45,377 nucleotides of DNA from Eubacteriales bacterium. Lineage in GTDB: Bacteria; Bacillota; Clostridia; Lachnospirales; Lachnospiraceae. The stretch lies in the NCBI GenBank assembly GCA_030526665.1, contig JAUNCI010000010.1:1-45377 (forward strand). Reading direction: 5' to 3'. A program made the translations under genes and the position numbers. Within the stretch, counting starts at the first letter, position 1; every line of letters begins with the position of its first letter. Shown in pieces: positions 43,975-45,377 of this stretch. Under the pieces are notes generated by a model, which was not told the origin of the DNA, did not search any database, and saw only the letters and a program-made list of their open reading frames with translations.

Positions 43975-44550
43975 ATGACAAATATGATTTTATTGCTGAT
44001 TGGCGCATCATTGGTTAATAATGTTGTTTTAAGCCAGTTCTACGGTCTTTGTCCTTTCCTTGGAGTTTCGAAACAGGTTAAGACCGCGTTCAGTATGGGA
44101 GCGGCAGTTGTATTTGTAATCACAATTGCGTCTGCTGTTGCAAGCTTGATTTACAGTTTTATTTTGGTTCCATTGGATCTGAAATTTTTACAGACGATCG
44201 TATTTATTCTTGTTATTGCAGGTCTGGTACAGTTCGTTGAAATGTTCCTGAAGAAAAACAGTCCTGCATTGTACAAAGCATTGGGTGTATACCTTCCATT
44301 GATTACTACAAACTGTGCAGTACTCGGTGTCGCACTTACGAATGTACAGAAAGAATACGGGTTCGTAAATAGTGTATTGAATGGTATCGGCACATCTGTT
44401 GGTTTCCTGATTTCAATTGTTGTTCTTGCAGGTATTCGTGAACAGATGGAATACAATGATATTGCAAAACCCCTTCGTGGAATGCCGATCGTGCTGTTCG
44501 CCGCAGCTCTTATGGCAATTGCGTTCACTGGATTTGCAGGATTGATCTAA
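43975..44550 (+). CDS. rnfA: Rnf complex subunit A
   Basis: This 191-residue membrane subunit is homologous to RnfE but inverted in the membrane. It has V-N-N-V-V-L-S-Q-F-Y-G-L-C-P-F-L-G near the start and L-P-L-I-T-T-N-C-A-V-L-G in the middle; Cys26 and Cys114 are the cluster ligands. Six hydrophobic segments are visible. The start is four bases after the rnfE stop (AAGGAGG upstream lies at the end of rnfE). Confidence 0.96.
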   Translation: MTNMILLLIGASLVNNVVLSQFYGLCPFLGVSKQVKTAFSMGAAVVFVITIASAVASLIYSFILVPLDLKFLQTIVFILVIAGLVQFVEMFLKKNSPALYKALGVYLPLITTNCAVLGVALTNVQKEYGFVNSVLNGIGTSVGFLISIVVLAGIREQMEYNDIAKPLRGMPIVLFAAALMAIAFTGFAGLI

Positions 44551-44561
44551 GGAGGAAAAAA

Positions 44562-45362
44562 ATGAATATTACAGCTATTATCCTGACTGCTGTCGTTGTC
44601 TGCGCAGTAGGACTTATCGTTGGTGTCCTCCTTGTTACAGCAGATCAGAAGTTTAAAGTTGAAGTTGATGAAAAAGAAATCGCGGTTAGAGCCGAACTTC
44701 CGGGCAATAACTGCGGTGGCTGCGGCTATCCGGGATGTGATGGTCTAGCAGCTGCAATTGCAAAAGGAGAAGCACCGGTAAACCAGTGTCCGGTCGGTGG
44801 TGCTCCGGTTGCAGCTAAAATTGCTGCTATTATGGGAACCGAAGCCGGTGAATCCGTAAAAAAAGTTGCCTATGTTCATTGTTCCGGAACTTGTGAAGCA
44901 GCAAAAGAAAAAGGTGTTTATTATGGAATCGAAGACTGCAGAAGTGCAGCTGCTATCCCTGGCGGTGGATCCAAAGCCTGCCGTTTTGGATGTAAAGGTC
45001 TTGGAAGCTGTGTGAAAGCCTGCGAATTTGACGCGATTCATGTAATAAACGGTGTTGCGGTTGTTAATCGGAAGAAATGTATGGCTTGTGGTAAATGCGT
45101 AGCTGTCTGCCCGAATCATTTAATCGAACTGATTCCGGATAGTGCACCTTATACAGTTGGCTGTGCATCACAGGATAAAGCAAAAGCCGTTATGGAAGTT
45201 TGCTCTGCAGGTTGTATCGGTTGTACTGCATGTACTAAGGTTTGTGAACATGATGCAATTCATATGAATGGAAATATTCCTGTATATGATTACGAAAAAT
45301 GTACCGGATGCGGCAAATGTGCTGAAAAATGTCCAAAGAAAGCTATTAAAAAACGTTCATGA
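44562..45362 (+). CDS. rnfB: Rnf complex subunit B (multi-cluster ferredoxin)
   Basis: This 266-residue subunit takes electrons from reduced ferredoxin. An N-terminal membrane helix (about residues 5-26) is followed by a four-cysteine domain (C51-x2-C54-x4-C59-x16-C76) and further cysteine motifs. The last part is a string of ferredoxin [4Fe-4S] sites, including C-M-A-C-G-K-C-V-A-V-C-P, C-S-A-G-C-I-G-C-T-A-C-T-K-V-C, and C-T-G-C-G-K-C-A-E-K-C-P. The protein ends in K-K-R-S. It is complete: the TGA is at 45360-45362. It is the last rnf gene seen, in the order C-D/G-E-A-B; only 15 bases follow, too few to see a terminator. Confidence 0.95.
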   Translation: MNITAIILTAVVVCAVGLIVGVLLVTADQKFKVEVDEKEIAVRAELPGNNCGGCGYPGCDGLAAAIAKGEAPVNQCPVGGAPVAAKIAAIMGTEAGESVKKVAYVHCSGTCEAAKEKGVYYGIEDCRSAAAIPGGGSKACRFGCKGLGSCVKACEFDAIHVINGVAVVNRKKCMACGKCVAVCPNHLIELIPDSAPYTVGCASQDKAKAVMEVCSAGCIGCTACTKVCEHDAIHMNGNIPVYDYEKCTGCGKCAEKCPKKAIKKRS

Positions 45363-45377
45363 AAGAAACAAAAAAAA

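Overview
The window looks like a chromosomal segment from a low-GC, spore-forming Gram-positive anaerobe, most likely a clostridium of the Lachnospiraceae type. This assignment is by inference. It rests on AT-rich intergenic DNA with consensus sigma-A promoters and AGGAGG ribosome binding sites, a RemA/YloC/Gmk/RpoZ cluster, a GerW-family spore protein, a six-function Rnf complex, a biotin-dependent sodium-pump decarboxylase set, and fibronectin-type and choline-binding-type surface repeats. No rRNA, tRNA, CRISPR array, insertion sequence or prophage was recognised. Nearly all genes lie on the + strand; only rqcH and a YprB-type nuclease are on the - strand.

Layout. 1-2538: the tail of a fibronectin-like surface protein, then an O-antigen-ligase/polymerase-like membrane protein. 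2540-8680: rqcH (-), diverging from yloC-remA-gmk-rpoZ, followed by rimO-pgsA. 9038-10033: a secreted protein with cell-wall-binding repeats and a 3D domain, behind a consensus promoter. 10230-15144: rnhA, tyrS-alaS and rpsU. 15249-19932: cardiolipin synthase, a metallophosphoesterase, scpA-scpB and a zinc phospholipase C-like protein. 20176-25056: a five-gene biotin-dependent carboxyltransferase/decarboxylase operon. 25215-29157: a flavoprotein of the HI0933/BaiN type and cmk-ispH-S1 protein. 29254-30354 (-): the YprB-like nuclease. 30566-32600: ruvA-ruvB and zapA. 32654-37652: a U32-family protein, a SEDS glycosyltransferase and a class B penicillin-binding protein. 37742-40031: a Nudix hydrolase, an unknown 102-residue protein, and the DUF2953-GerW pair. 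40370-45362: the complete rnf operon in the order C, D-G (fused), E, A, B.

How the parts fit. Most of the window is housekeeping: translation, nucleotide kinases, recombination, chromosome segregation and envelope synthesis. Two energy-conserving modules stand out. The operon at 20176-25056 carries two different carboxyltransferase subunits, one acyl-CoA type and one pyruvate/oxaloacetate type, alongside a single biotin carrier and a single sodium-pump beta/gamma pair. That is the subunit set of a transcarboxylase joined to a sodium-translocating decarboxylase. The operon at 40370-45362 encodes ferredoxin:NAD+ oxidoreductase Rnf, with RnfD and RnfG fused into one 524-residue polypeptide and an unusual cysteine-rich tail on RnfE. 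These two modules, plus a perfect hairpin abutting the rpsU ribosome binding site, are the most interesting items in the window.

Starts were chosen by ribosome binding site and family alignment from memory. Where the longest open frame clearly over-extends (alaS, rpsU, oadG-like, ispH, S1 protein, ruvB, PBP, Nudix, rnfDG), the internal start is given.
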